Source: Chryseobacterium sp. Bi04 (lineage in GTDB: Bacteria > Bacteroidota > Bacteroidia > Flavobacteriales > Weeksellaceae). Taken from it: DNA of 64,000 nucleotides. A program made the position numbers and the translations under genes. Positions 1-8,858 of this stretch are shown in pieces (position 1 is the first letter of the stretch; each line of letters starts with the position of its first letter). The stretch spans positions 62,001 to 126,000 of the forward strand of contig NZ_CAKKLP010000012.1 in NCBI RefSeq assembly GCF_918698085.1. The letters are read 5' to 3'. The notes beneath the pieces were generated by a model, which was not told where the DNA came from, ran no database searches, and saw only the letters and a list, made by a program, of their open reading frames with translations.

Positions 1-2
1 AT

Positions 3-74
3 GATATTGCCAAAATGGTGATGAATGATCCCAGGACTCCTGTGGATAACAGTGAAGAGAAGTATAATAAGTAA
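3..74 (+). CDS. C-terminal end of an unidentified gene (5' truncated)
   Basis: A reading frame is open from the window edge and ends at TAA after about 23 codons. The last residues read DIAKMVMNDPRTPVDNSEE followed by KYNK. The hydrophilic, charged tail and good codon use suggest the real C-terminus of a gene that starts outside the window. Too little is present to name a family. The next gene begins 67 bp downstream on the same strand, so the two could be co-transcribed. Confidence 0.4.
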   Translation, partial: DIAKMVMNDPRTPVDNSEEKYNK

Positions 75-141
75 GAGAGCATGTACTGTATACTTCCCTT
101 TCAGATCCTCAAAAATAATATAACACATAAAAATAACAACA

Positions 142-528
142 ATGAATAAAAGAACCGGATACTTTTTCCTTCGTATATCAATGGGAATCAATTTTTTTGG
201 ACACGGGCTTGTGAGGCTCACCAAATTACAGGATTTTGCAGGCGGAATGACAACGGGTTTTGAAAAAAGCTGGCTGCCACAGGTATTGGTACATGCTTTT
301 AGTACAGCACTACCCTTTCTCGAGTTTACAATTGGTCTGCTGCTTATGATAGGTTTCAAAACCCGTATTGCCACGATGAGTGGAGCATCACTCATTGTGA
401 TGCTGCTTTTCGGGTGCAGTACAGTTGAAAACTGGGAGGCCATGGGAATTCAAATGATCTATGCCGGATTATTTTATATCCTGATCAGCAGAATAGAGGA
501 TAATAGTCTTGCATTGGACAGGAAGTGA
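142..528 (+). CDS. DoxX family inner-membrane protein
   Basis: The 128-residue protein has four predicted membrane segments, at about residues 8-25, 48-70, 75-95 and 103-120. The N-terminal pattern (FLRISMGINFFGHGLVRL) is typical of DoxX/SURF4-like proteins, where an early Arg and a Gly-His pair sit in the first helix. DoxX members are small quinone-interacting or redox-related membrane proteins, and the substrate of most is unknown. A strong hairpin follows directly, so transcription probably ends here. The family call is fairly secure; the function is not. Confidence 0.75.
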   Translation: MNKRTGYFFLRISMGINFFGHGLVRLTKLQDFAGGMTTGFEKSWLPQVLVHAFSTALPFLEFTIGLLLMIGFKTRIATMSGASLIVMLLFGCSTVENWEAMGIQMIYAGLFYILISRIEDNSLALDRK

Positions 529-534
529 TACCAT

Positions 535-569
535 GGCTGAAGGTGAGAAAACTTTTCTCACCTTCAGCC
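535..569 (+). terminator. Rho-independent-like terminator after the DoxX gene
   Basis: A near-perfect 17-bp inverted repeat (arm GGCTGAAGGTGAGAAAA) closes on a very small loop directly after the DoxX stop codon. The following T-tract is weak (GTCTTTC), so it may work as a processing stem as well as a terminator. Confidence 0.6.
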
Positions 570-717
570 GTCTTTCAGAGATTGTGTTACAAATTCCGAT
601 GATTGGGATACCTATTTTTTCCGATGATGCCCGAATTTTGTATCAGAAATAAAGATGGTTATCAATGGTATTTTACTGATGATCAGTTTTAATAAGAAAC
701 TCTGAAAATAAAATAGT

Positions 718-1653
718 ATGCAAACAATATTAGGAGCCAATGGGCAGATTGGGCAGGAACTGGCAAAGGAACTGAAACGGAACTATACCTCCGATATCAG
801 AATCGTCAGCAGAAAAGCCGTTAAAGTAAATGATACCGATACTGTATTCTCTGCAGACCTCACAGACAGAAATAAAGCAATAGAAGCGGTAAAAGGATGT
901 GAAATTGCTTATTTTACACTGGGACTTCCTATGGATACGGATTTATGGGAGAAACAGTTTTCAATGATTCTAAGAAATGTAATAGATGCCTGTATTATCA
1001 ATGGAACGAAGTTGGTATTTTTTGATAATACCTATATGTACCCTCAAAATAACAAGGTCCTGACGGAACAGACTGCTTTTGCCCCTGTAGGAAGAAAAGG
1101 AATGGTAAGAAAAGAGATGACCGACATGCTTCTAAAGGAAATGGCAGCCGGAACTATAGAAGCGGTGATCTGCAGAGCGCCTGAGTTTTATGGACCTGGA
1201 AAGACACAAAGTATTACCAACAGTCTTATTTTCAATGCCATTAAAGAAGATAAGAAACTGAAAGTTCCATTGAGGGATGACCAACTTCGAAGCCTGATCT
1301 GGACCCCAGATGCCAGCAGTGCTACTGCTTTAATAGGAAATACGCCCGATGCTTTCGGTCAGACCTGGCACCTGCCTGTAGATGATCATAAACTGACCTA
1401 TAAACAATTTATGACACTGGTTTCTCAGGTATATGGGAAAGAATTCCGGTATTCTGTCATTCCTAAAATAGCTTTCAGAATAGGTGCCCTTTTCAATAAA
1501 AATGCAAAGGAACTGCTGGAACTGCTTCCAAGATATGGGTATGATAATCTGTTCGATGATTCTAAATTTAGAAAAAGATTTCCCGATTTTCAGGTAACGA
1601 CCTACAGACAGGGAATTGAGCAAATCCGAAAAGAACAGCTGGCAGCAAAGTAA
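718..1653 (+). CDS. NAD(P)-binding atypical SDR / NAD-dependent epimerase-like protein
   Basis: The 311-residue protein starts directly with a Rossmann dinucleotide-binding motif, GANGQIG, at residues 6-12. A DLTDRNKAIEAVKGCE segment near residue 55 matches extended or atypical SDRs (NmrA/epimerase type). The later YMYPQNNK and FYGPG motifs are also typical. A classical YxxxK catalytic pair is not obvious, so it may be a redox sensor or an unusual reductase. An AraC-type regulator follows 168 bp downstream on the same strand, an arrangement often seen when the regulator controls the oxidoreductase. The substrate is unknown. Confidence 0.7.
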   Translation: MQTILGANGQIGQELAKELKRNYTSDIRIVSRKAVKVNDTDTVFSADLTDRNKAIEAVKGCEIAYFTLGLPMDTDLWEKQFSMILRNVIDACIINGTKLVFFDNTYMYPQNNKVLTEQTAFAPVGRKGMVRKEMTDMLLKEMAAGTIEAVICRAPEFYGPGKTQSITNSLIFNAIKEDKKLKVPLRDDQLRSLIWTPDASSATALIGNTPDAFGQTWHLPVDDHKLTYKQFMTLVSQVYGKEFRYSVIPKIAFRIGALFNKNAKELLELLPRYGYDNLFDDSKFRKRFPDFQVTTYRQGIEQIRKEQLAAK

Positions 1654-1683
1654 ATATATTCTTAGAATAAATCACCCTATTTT

Positions 1684-1740
1684 AAACCACAACTCGAAAA
1701 TTCGATGCAGTAAAAGTCACAAAAGATTTTAGCACTTAGG
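1684..1740. repeat. Partial copy of a dispersed AACCACAAAAGTCAC-type intergenic repeat
   Basis: The intergenic stretch contains AACCACAA, then AAAAGTCACAAAAGATTTT and AGCACTTAGG. The same word order starts the long inverted repeats near 8.86 and 35.26 kb. Only the left arm is present here, with a short insertion around a TCGAAAATTCGA palindrome. Confidence 0.45.
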
Positions 1741-1821
1741 TGGGAAGATCTCCAAAAATAAAATTTTGTACCTTTTTCATTCAATTATCAATACATTTAA
1801 AGTGGTAAAAGCAGAAAGCCA

Positions 1822-2730
1822 ATGAAAGCACCTGAAAAAATAACCTCCATTACGACACTGCATCTTTATTTAAAGCTGGGAAGATCTTCCCATCCTTTGA
1901 TCAGTGTTTTTGACTTTACTGAAGTTTCTGCTGATCCTAAGAGTCTTCGCAGTGCTGTAACTACAGATTTCTATGTTGTGGCCATTAAGAATGATTGTGC
2001 AGGAAAATTTAAATATGGCCAGCAATATTATGATTTTCAGGATGGTATCATGTATTTTATTGCTCCCCATCAGGTGGTACAGTTTGAAGATATTTTACTT
2101 TCCGAAGTCAAGGGCAGTGTATTGCTTGTTCATCCTGATTTTTTACAGGGATATCCTGTAGCATCCACGGTAAAGGAATATGGCTATTTTTCATATGCTG
2201 CCCATGAGGCTTTACATCTTTCTGAAAGAGAAGAAAAGTCTGTTACGGATATCATTGATAACATCCGCAGGGAAACCGAAAATAATATGGATGTTTTCAC
2301 TCAGGATTTATTAGTCTCCAATATTGATTTGCTGCTGAAATACTGTGACCGTTTTTACAACCGCCAGTTTCTGACCAGAAAGAAAATGAATCATGATCTT
2401 TTGATTCAGCTTGAAGGGTTACTGAATGATTATTTTAAAAACGACAGATTAATTATGGATGGAATCCCTACTGTACAGTTTATTGCCTCAGAAATGAATA
2501 TCAGTCCCAATTATTTAAGTGATATGCTTAGAGTTCATACAGGCCAAACTACGCAGCAGCACATTCAGAACAGGCTGATTGACAGAGCAAAGGAATTACT
2601 GTCTACAACAGCGATGACCGTGTCTGAGATTGCTTATCATTTAGGATTTGAGCATCCACAGTCTTTTCACCGTTTATTTAAAAACAGGACGGCAGTTTCA
2701 CCGCTGGAATTCAGGCAGACGTTTAACTAA
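1822..2730 (+). CDS. AraC family transcriptional regulator
   Basis: The 302-residue protein has an N-terminal sensing domain of about 190 residues that is not clearly a cupin by eye. The C-terminal AraC-type double helix-turn-helix spans about residues 200-300. Recognisable parts are the first helix-turn-helix (VQFIASEMNISPNYLSDML) and the second (TVSEIAYHLGFEHPQSFHRL) followed by FKNRTAVSPLEFR. It lies just downstream of the SDR-like gene and is read in the same direction, so it is a plausible regulator of that gene. The ligand is unknown. Confidence 0.88.
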   Translation: MKAPEKITSITTLHLYLKLGRSSHPLISVFDFTEVSADPKSLRSAVTTDFYVVAIKNDCAGKFKYGQQYYDFQDGIMYFIAPHQVVQFEDILLSEVKGSVLLVHPDFLQGYPVASTVKEYGYFSYAAHEALHLSEREEKSVTDIIDNIRRETENNMDVFTQDLLVSNIDLLLKYCDRFYNRQFLTRKKMNHDLLIQLEGLLNDYFKNDRLIMDGIPTVQFIASEMNISPNYLSDMLRVHTGQTTQQHIQNRLIDRAKELLSTTAMTVSEIAYHLGFEHPQSFHRLFKNRTAVSPLEFRQTFN

Positions 2731-2909
2731 AAATAGCTTTATAAAAAGAAACACTTACTCTTAAGTCCTATGAGTATATTACTTATTTGGCCTTTGAAGG
2801 AGCAGTTACTTTCACGAGTCTGTAGTTCTTGTAAATATAATTGACCGGGCTGCATCATTCCCTGTACTACTCCATCTTTTATACTTTTAAATTATGACGG
2901 GATGTGCCC

Positions 2910-3701
2910 TTAGTCCTTTTTTTCTTTATCCAATTCTTCCTGAAATTCAATTAAAGCTTTTGTGGTACCGGATTTTAAACTTCCGTTTTTTTCTCCTTCT
3001 TCCCAGGTTTTAAAGGCTTTTTCTCTTAATCCCAATGTAAAATAATAAGTTCCCAATACGGTATATCCTTCAGGTTCTCCAAGATCTATAATTTTCTTTG
3101 ATAGTGAGAGTAGTTCAGGATGAGGTTTTATTTTTTTTGACGCAATGTTTACAGGATCTGTTAGAAGACCAGGAGTATATTGCAGCATTTTTAACCCAAA
3201 AAGATTCATACAAGCCTTTGCTAAGCCTTTATTACACAGGTCTTCATTGATTTTTGAGGTTTTACCGGAGGCTAATGCTTCAAAATCAAGATCTGACCCT
3301 GTGGAACTTTTTGTTTTGTCATAATATTCGGCTAACAGCTGGGCTTTCTTTTGGGCATCTGCCGGATGACGTCTGTTATTGATTTCTGAGCTGTCTTTTT
3401 TGGGAATCCAAACTCCTTTTTCAACCCAAGCTGAGATTCCTGTAAGTTTTCCTTTTTTGATCTTGAAAATGAAGATACTTTTATCCGGATAAATGATCAG
3501 GCTGTCATTTCTTGTAAAATAATCCCCATAATCCATATCAGCTATCAATACTTTTCCATTGCCATCGAAATTAAAACTATTGTAAAGTGTTTTATCATTA
3601 CTTGCCTTATAATAACCTTGTAAAGAATTATCTGCTTCCTGCGCTGATAACATATATGCTGAGAAGAATAGTATGGTTAAGAATAATTTGTTTTTCATCA
3701 T
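2910..3701 (-). CDS. Secreted protein of unknown function with a Sel1/TPR-like C-terminal half
   Basis: The 263-residue protein begins with a signal peptide (MMKNKLFLTILFFSAYMLSAQ). Residues about 25-105 are beta-rich and unrecognised. Residues about 150-250 look helical, with repeat-like pieces (LCNKGLAKACMNLFG, then EPEGYTVLGTYYFTLGLREK) that resemble Sel1/TPR repeats. Such proteins usually mediate protein contacts in the periplasm. The gene stands alone on the minus strand with its own promoter element. No specific function is proposed. Confidence 0.6.
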   Translation of the reverse strand: MMKNKLFLTILFFSAYMLSAQEADNSLQGYYKASNDKTLYNSFNFDGNGKVLIADMDYGDYFTRNDSLIIYPDKSIFIFKIKKGKLTGISAWVEKGVWIPKKDSSEINNRRHPADAQKKAQLLAEYYDKTKSSTGSDLDFEALASGKTSKINEDLCNKGLAKACMNLFGLKMLQYTPGLLTDPVNIASKKIKPHPELLSLSKKIIDLGEPEGYTVLGTYYFTLGLREKAFKTWEEGEKNGSLKSGTTKALIEFQEELDKEKKD

Positions 3702-3738
3702 TTTCTACTTCTTTATTATTGTAATAATTATTTTTTTA

Positions 3739-3746
3739 CAAAGCTA
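3739..3746 (-). promoter_or_regulatory. Bacteroidota-type -7 element (TAGCTTTG)
   Basis: On the minus strand the sequence TAGCTTTG fits the TAnnTTTG consensus of the Bacteroidota housekeeping sigma factor. It lies 38 bp before the ATG of the secreted protein. A TTG triplet lies about 26 bp upstream, slightly outside the usual 17-23 bp spacing. Confidence 0.5.
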
Positions 3747-3878
3747 TTGAATAGAAAGCGAATTTAATTAGTCAATTTCAGCTATTTTTATTCATTACTT
3801 ATTGCATTATTCACCCATGATCTGAATACAATTCCTAAAGAGCTTATACCCATTAAGGCAGAGACCGGCATTTATGAA

Positions 3879-3995
3879 ATGGATCCTTTTACATGGCTAA
3901 GCTATTTTCTCTATCTTCCACAGACCCTGTATTTACTGTTCCTGTCCCTTTTCCTGTTTCAGGGATGTACCGGATTGGGAATTGATAAAAAATAA
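3879..3995 (+). CDS. Possible small membrane protein or gene remnant
   Basis: A 38-codon frame from ATG to TAA encodes a strongly hydrophobic peptide (WLSYFLYLPQTLYLLFLSLF) ending in GCTGLGIDKK. The same frame stays open upstream for about 45 more codons without an ATG, which suggests either a remnant of a longer gene or chance. No ribosome-binding site or homologue is recognised. It occupies most of the 357-bp gap between the secreted protein and the permease fusion. Confidence 0.2.
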   Translation: MDPFTWLSYFLYLPQTLYLLFLSLFLFQGCTGLGIDKK

Positions 3996-4023
3996 GCTCC
4001 CGTTATGAATCCTATTTAAACCG

Positions 4024-4049
4024 AAAAAGCTCCCAAAGGAGCTTTTTTT
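4024..4049 (-). terminator. Terminator at the end of the sulfur cluster
   Basis: A perfect 10-bp stem (AAAAAGCTCC / GGAGCTTTTT) with a 4-nt loop lies just beyond the stop codon of the leftward permease fusion gene. A/T runs on both sides allow termination in either direction. Confidence 0.8.
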
Positions 4050-4058
4050 ATGCCTGTA

Positions 4059-5576
4059 TTATAATAATGATTTTATGATGGTGATAAGACTCATGACAAT
4101 AACAACTACGCCTACTACAGCAAACATTTTATTAGTGGGTAATTTCGAGGTAAGCATCGCTGAAAACGGAGCCGTAAAAACGCCTCCCAACAGAAGCCCC
4201 AGCACAATATTCCAATGATGAATCCCAATGGTGAAAATAAAAGTGATGGCACTGGTGACCGTTAACAGGAATTTAGCAACGGTTGAGCTGCCTACCACAT
4301 ACCTTGGAATTCTTCCTTCTTTTATTAATGTTCCGGTAACCAAAGGCCCCCAGCCACCGCCTGCAAAAGAGTCTATAAAACCACCCACCAGTCCCAATAC
4401 TCTGAGATTCGTTCTCCGTTTTGTTCTGATGCGGCCTGTTTTTTTGTTTTTAAAGGCATTTTTAAGGATATTGACTCCCAGATATAACGTATAACAAGCG
4501 ATAATAGGCTTCACGATGTGGGCATAGTGTTCACCATAATGAGATAGGGTTAATGCTCCGGTAATGGAACCTACGATGGCTAGCGGGAACAATACCCACA
4601 CCATTTTCTTATTGACATTTCCTAATTTGTAATGGCTGAATCCTCCGGCTGCAGTGGTAAATGATTCTGCAGAATGGATACTTGCGCTCACTACGGGTGG
4701 CGGAACATTGAGCAAAAGCAATATAGTAGTACATATCACACCATATCCCATTCCCATAGATCCGGCAACTATTTCTGCCATAAAACCTGCAAAAAGCATC
4801 CAGTAAAAGATATGACCATCTTTACTCAGGAAATTCTGAATATCACCGGAAAGATTGAACTGATAAACAACAAGCCCAAATATTCCAAACAGCAGCAAAA
4901 CGCCGATAATCACCAGATAAATATTCGCCTTTCTCTGGGCTATTTTGGTAATATTGATCAACTTTTCAATTTCTATATTTGATGTTGCCGGAGAGGCCGT
5001 TCCTTCAGATAAATACTGGGTAGTTATTTTATTGAGCTCTTTTACTTTATAATTGAAGTCTCCCTTTAACTGGTTTCGGATATTGTGCATATTATCAAGT
5101 ATATGCTCCATTTCATCAGGAATGGTTTCTGTAAATATTTCTCTTAACCTCTTGGCTATGGTTGGTGATTTTCCGTTGGTTGAAATGGCAATTTTAAGGC
5201 TTCCTTTTTTCACAATAGATCCTAAATAAAAATCACACAGATCCGGTTTATCTGCAATATTGACCAATACGTTATTCTGATGGGCCTGTTCTTTGATCTG
5301 TGCTGCCAGTGCAATATCATTTACTGCTACAATGGCCAGATCAATATTCTTAAAATCATTCTCGTTGTAAGGTCTTTCATGCAAAGTTACATTAGGGTAT
5401 TGGTTTTGTAAAACCCTAACTTCCGGAATGATGTCTTTAGCCACCAGTTGTATGGAGGTTTCAGGTGAATTTCCAAGTACTGATTCTAATTTTTCAAGAG
5501 AAACCTTGCCACCACCAATGATTAGTAATGATAAATTTTCAAGCTTTAAGAATATGGGATATAGTGAGTTATTCAT
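4059..5576 (-). CDS. Fusion: siroheme synthase dehydrogenase/ferrochelatase domain + TauE/SafE (TSUP) permease
   Basis: The 505-residue protein joins two parts. Residues about 1-195 resemble the Met8/CysG-B domain: an NAD-binding motif (LLIIGGGKVSLEK) near residue 17, NIADKPDLCDFYLGS near 110 and ISTNGKSPTIAKRLRE near 132. This domain oxidises precorrin-2 and inserts iron to make siroheme. Residues about 220-505 form an eight-helix TSUP permease with paired motifs (AGFMAEIVAGSMGMGYG and GGFIDSFAGGGWGPLVTG). TSUP proteins move sulfite, sulfonates or related anions. It is the last gene of the sulfur cluster, 5 bp after the TonB receptor. The fusion ties siroheme supply for sulfite reductase to sulfur-compound transport. 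Family calls are firm; the transported compound is inferred. Confidence 0.88.
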   Translation of the reverse strand: MNNSLYPIFLKLENLSLLIIGGGKVSLEKLESVLGNSPETSIQLVAKDIIPEVRVLQNQYPNVTLHERPYNENDFKNIDLAIVAVNDIALAAQIKEQAHQNNVLVNIADKPDLCDFYLGSIVKKGSLKIAISTNGKSPTIAKRLREIFTETIPDEMEHILDNMHNIRNQLKGDFNYKVKELNKITTQYLSEGTASPATSNIEIEKLINITKIAQRKANIYLVIIGVLLLFGIFGLVVYQFNLSGDIQNFLSKDGHIFYWMLFAGFMAEIVAGSMGMGYGVICTTILLLLNVPPPVVSASIHSAESFTTAAGGFSHYKLGNVNKKMVWVLFPLAIVGSITGALTLSHYGEHYAHIVKPIIACYTLYLGVNILKNAFKNKKTGRIRTKRRTNLRVLGLVGGFIDSFAGGGWGPLVTGTLIKEGRIPRYVVGSSTVAKFLLTVTSAITFIFTIGIHHWNIVLGLLLGGVFTAPFSAMLTSKLPTNKMFAVVGVVVIVMSLITIIKSLL

Positions 5577-5581
5577 CTTAA

Positions 5582-8458
5582 TTAAAGTTTTAAATCATAG
5601 GTGAAAGCGAGATAGTATAACCCTCCGATTTCAGGTCCGGCGGCGTACTGAAAATAACGGCGGTTAAGCAGATTGGTGGCCCCTACTTTTATATTCGCAT
5701 GGATCTCAGGAAGTTTCCATGTTGCCTGGGCATCTAGGGTATAATAAGCCGGTATTTCTCCTGAAGCTAAAGGACTTTCCCACATAAAGCTGTTTTGCCA
5801 CCTTGCGACCACCGTAAATCCAATATTCTTAATAATTTCCCTGTTGCCCACACTTATATTAACCATCCATTTCGGAGTATTGAATGCCGTAATAAATAGA
5901 TCCGAATTGTTGTTGGAAGCAAGATCATTATAAGAGATATTGGTGTTGATGTTATAATTTTTAATAACATTATACCGGACTCCTAAAGAAGTTCCATAGC
6001 TTTTGTAGGTCGTGTTACTGTTTGTATAGACCCTGTATCGGTCCTGTTTGCTACGGTCCAGCATGGCAAGCACTGCCGTATTGCTTCCTACCTGGCTGTT
6101 TTTAGGAACGGCAACTTCTACCTGGCCGAGGAACCCTTCGTAGATATTGTAATAAAAATCCCAGTCCAGTACAAGTTTATTATTAAAAAATACAGATTTA
6201 TAGCCTACTTCAAATGAATTGATCTTCTCAGGTTGTAGTTTTTGCAGATTAGCGACCGTTAAAAGCTGTTGACGGTCCTGTGCTGCCTGACTTTGACTTT
6301 TTCCTCCGTCTACATCCGCATTTACAGCAGAAGTAAATCTGTCAATAGAAGCAAGCGTATAAGAATTTTCCAGATAGCCTAATCCTTCATTTACTTTAGA
6401 AAGGCCTCCCACTCTTCGTACATTTCCGTTATTGACAAAGGAAAGCGCCTCAAAAAGTGAAGGAAAACGGTATCCGTTTTGAAAGGAAGCCCTGAAGTTA
6501 TGTTGGGTAACAGGAGAATAGACGATACTTATTCTCGGGTTAAGCTTGGATTCAAATTCCGGGTTTCTATCAACCCGTAATGCTGCATTCAGTTTTAACT
6601 TATCATCAAAGAAAAGTTTGGTAATCTGTGCAAATACACCATACTTCTGATAGATAACATCTTTCCCGAATGTACCGTTGGCCAAAGGAATATTTCTTTC
6701 ACTCACCGGCCTGTTGAAGTCTACGAAGTTGTTCCCATCTGGAGTGATGCTGTATAAACGGTAATCTATACCGGCAAGAAGATTAAATATTTTTACAAAG
6801 CGGGTAAGATCATAGGTAAGCTCGCCCTGATAAAAACGCGATTTTTGCTCCAGCTTGGCGCCACCAGTTGCTGGTGCTCCTGCAATTCCGGCATTGGCAG
6901 AATCCCAGTTATTAATTCCGATAATGGTATTTTTTAACTGTTCAAAAGCTGCAGTTCCCGGTACTGCTCTATTTTTATCGGCTTCCAGACGGGCCAGAAT
7001 AAAAGCATTATTGAGACTTTGCCCCGCATTGAGATTATTCTGAAGGCTTGTCTGAAATATATTTTTCCAGTTGGTATTCGAAAGGTTGGTAAGATCCATG
7101 TTATCGGCTAAAGGTTTCAGGTTATAGGAATCTCCTGTATTTTCAATGGAGACATAAGCCCTGAAAGTCAATTCTTTGCCCGTAAGTTCTATTTTATGAT
7201 TTTGAACGGTAGCATTCTGTAGCCTGATTTTATTCCCCCTTTGAAATGTCCCGTCCAGTAATCCGTACCGGTAAACATAGGAAGCTCTCCACTGATCTCC
7301 AAAGCGGTAATACAGCCCTGCATCAAATTTTATATTTTTTACCTCAGGACTTACCAGGTCTTTTTCCAGGTATCCTGTTCTGGAAACATTGAAAGTAGCA
7401 GGTTTTCCGTTATAATCAACTTTTACAGCCACTCTGTTATTTCTTTCGTCACCATATTTATTCCAGAGATCTTCAGCAGTATTATTTGCCAAAGAAAAAT
7501 GAGGATTGGCGGTGATCAGTAAATTGGGATTTTGATCTGTCTGATTGTCTGAAATCCAATCTACTCCGCTGAAATAAGAAGCATTCACTTTAACAGCCCA
7601 GTTTTTGTTGAAAACTTTTGCAAACCGAATGGCACTTTCTCCCAGAGAAGATATTTTATGACTGACATTGTCCACATGATTGACCCCACCCCGAAAGTAA
7701 ACACTTACTCCCTGAGAGGTAAAAGGATCTTTTGTCTGGAGGCTTGCCAATCCGTTGATGGCGTTCATCCCATACAGTGCAGAAGCCGCTCCCGGAGTCA
7801 CTTCCATAGACTGAATGTCCAGTTCGGTAGGCCCTATTGCATTTCCCAATGGTACTCCCAGCGTTGCAGACTGTACATCTACGCCATCCACCAGCTGCAT
7901 AAACCGGAAATTATTAGGTGAATTGAAGCCCCTGGAATTAGGGATCTTCAGGGTGAGACTTGAAGTCAGCAATTGAAGCCCTTTCACGTTTTCCAGCGTT
8001 TCATAAAAGGAAGCAGCAGGACTTTCCCGGATCGTTTTGATATCAATTTTCTCAATGGCAACCGGTGATCTCAAAATTTTTTCGGGAGCTCTTGATGCTG
8101 AAATAACAACCGCGTCAATAATGGTATTTTGAGGATTGAGTCCTATGGTTATTTTGTTGGTAGATGAAAGAACTTCAACCGTTTGGTTCGAAAACCCCTC
8201 TTTATTAATCACCAATCTGAATGGAATGGTAACTCTGGTTCTTATCTTAAAATTACCAAGTGGGTCCGTTAATGCTGTATCTTCTGTATTTTCAATCTGT
8301 ACTTTTACTGAGTCAAGACCTTTACGGGTACCTGTATTCCTGATGCTCCCTGTTAATTCAATAAGTTGCTGCTGTGCTTCCGCCAGGTTAAAAAATAGAA
8401 ATGTAAATGCAATAATGCCTGCTTTTGGTAGAAAGGCTCCTTCTTTTTTGTTTTTCAT
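5582..8458 (-). CDS. TonB-dependent outer-membrane receptor of the sulfur cluster
   Basis: The 958-residue protein has a signal peptide ending near AEAQ (residue 29). A carboxypeptidase-regulatory-like domain follows (about 30-110, ELTGSIRNTGTRKGLDSVKV), then a plug domain (about 115-235, with LVDGVDVQ and ALYGMNAINGL) and a beta-barrel ending in FTYDLKL. TonB receptors import scarce ligands across the outer membrane. Its position between sulfite reductase and the TSUP permease, 5 bp from the latter, suggests an organic or inorganic sulfur source, but the ligand cannot be read from sequence. It has a separate long upstream region and so probably its own promoter. Confidence 0.88.
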   Translation of the reverse strand: MKNKKEGAFLPKAGIIAFTFLFFNLAEAQQQLIELTGSIRNTGTRKGLDSVKVQIENTEDTALTDPLGNFKIRTRVTIPFRLVINKEGFSNQTVEVLSSTNKITIGLNPQNTIIDAVVISASRAPEKILRSPVAIEKIDIKTIRESPAASFYETLENVKGLQLLTSSLTLKIPNSRGFNSPNNFRFMQLVDGVDVQSATLGVPLGNAIGPTELDIQSMEVTPGAASALYGMNAINGLASLQTKDPFTSQGVSVYFRGGVNHVDNVSHKISSLGESAIRFAKVFNKNWAVKVNASYFSGVDWISDNQTDQNPNLLITANPHFSLANNTAEDLWNKYGDERNNRVAVKVDYNGKPATFNVSRTGYLEKDLVSPEVKNIKFDAGLYYRFGDQWRASYVYRYGLLDGTFQRGNKIRLQNATVQNHKIELTGKELTFRAYVSIENTGDSYNLKPLADNMDLTNLSNTNWKNIFQTSLQNNLNAGQSLNNAFILARLEADKNRAVPGTAAFEQLKNTIIGINNWDSANAGIAGAPATGGAKLEQKSRFYQGELTYDLTRFVKIFNLLAGIDYRLYSITPDGNNFVDFNRPVSERNIPLANGTFGKDVIYQKYGVFAQITKLFFDDKLKLNAALRVDRNPEFESKLNPRISIVYSPVTQHNFRASFQNGYRFPSLFEALSFVNNGNVRRVGGLSKVNEGLGYLENSYTLASIDRFTSAVNADVDGGKSQSQAAQDRQQLLTVANLQKLQPEKINSFEVGYKSVFFNNKLVLDWDFYYNIYEGFLGQVEVAVPKNSQVGSNTAVLAMLDRSKQDRYRVYTNSNTTYKSYGTSLGVRYNVIKNYNINTNISYNDLASNNNSDLFITAFNTPKWMVNISVGNREIIKNIGFTVVARWQNSFMWESPLASGEIPAYYTLDAQATWKLPEIHANIKVGATNLLNRRYFQYAAGPEIGGLYYLAFTYDLKL

Positions 8459-8524
8459 TTTTCTTCATTTTTTAGGTTGAGAATGAAGCTGTCTGAACTT
8501 TTTTAATAAAACACCATATTTTCT

Positions 8525-8614
8525 ACCACAAAACCTTAAACACTTTAGTTTTTTTCAAGTGAAAATCTTCGTGTATAAGAAGTACATTAAGTTTTTTGAA
8601 AATCTCTGATTTTC
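8525..8614. repeat. Partial copy of the long-inverted-repeat family
   Basis: The order ACCACAAAA, AACACTTTAGTTTTTT, CTTCGTGTATAAGAAGTACA, then GAAAATC...GATTTTC matches the left half of the complete element near 35.26 kb. The right half is absent; the 55-bp double-hairpin repeat lies close by instead. Confidence 0.55.
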
Positions 8615-8637
8615 CTAAGTATTTCAATTTAAGTACG

Positions 8638-8692
8638 GTATATTCCCCTCCTCCGGAGGGGTGGCAAACCAAAGGTTTGACGGGGTGGTTTT
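8638..8692. repeat. 55-bp double-hairpin repeat, copy 1
   Basis: The repeat contains a GC-rich stem (CCCCTCCTCCGGAGGGG) followed by a second stem (CAAACCAAAGGTTTG) and ACGGGGTGGTT. A second copy near 18.87 kb shares almost every base, with compensating changes in the second stem (CAAATCAAAGATTTG). This conserved pairing suggests that RNA or DNA structure is selected. An open frame over it is considered spurious. Confidence 0.8.
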
Positions 8693-8858
8693 ACTACATT
8701 ATAAAAGTTAAACAGCCTGATTGGTATTGTTATCTGAGAATCAACAACAGATACACATTCGTTCGCCTAAGAGAAGATAGTGTTGGTTTATTTTTTTCCG
8801 GTCATAAAAAAGGCTAGTCATATTTTCAATTTTAGTTTTTTAATGTAGGGACGTATTT

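Noticed and set aside
2739..2858. Minus-strand 39-codon frame (MMQPGQLYLQELQTRESNC...)
   Set aside because: The wording looks protein-like and the frame extends slightly upstream, but there is no promoter, no recognisable family and no partner; it may be a remnant.
8596..8817. Plus-strand frame of 73 codons
   Set aside because: It runs through the 55-bp double-hairpin repeat, whose translation (PPPEGWQTKGLTGW) gives a false protein-like signal.
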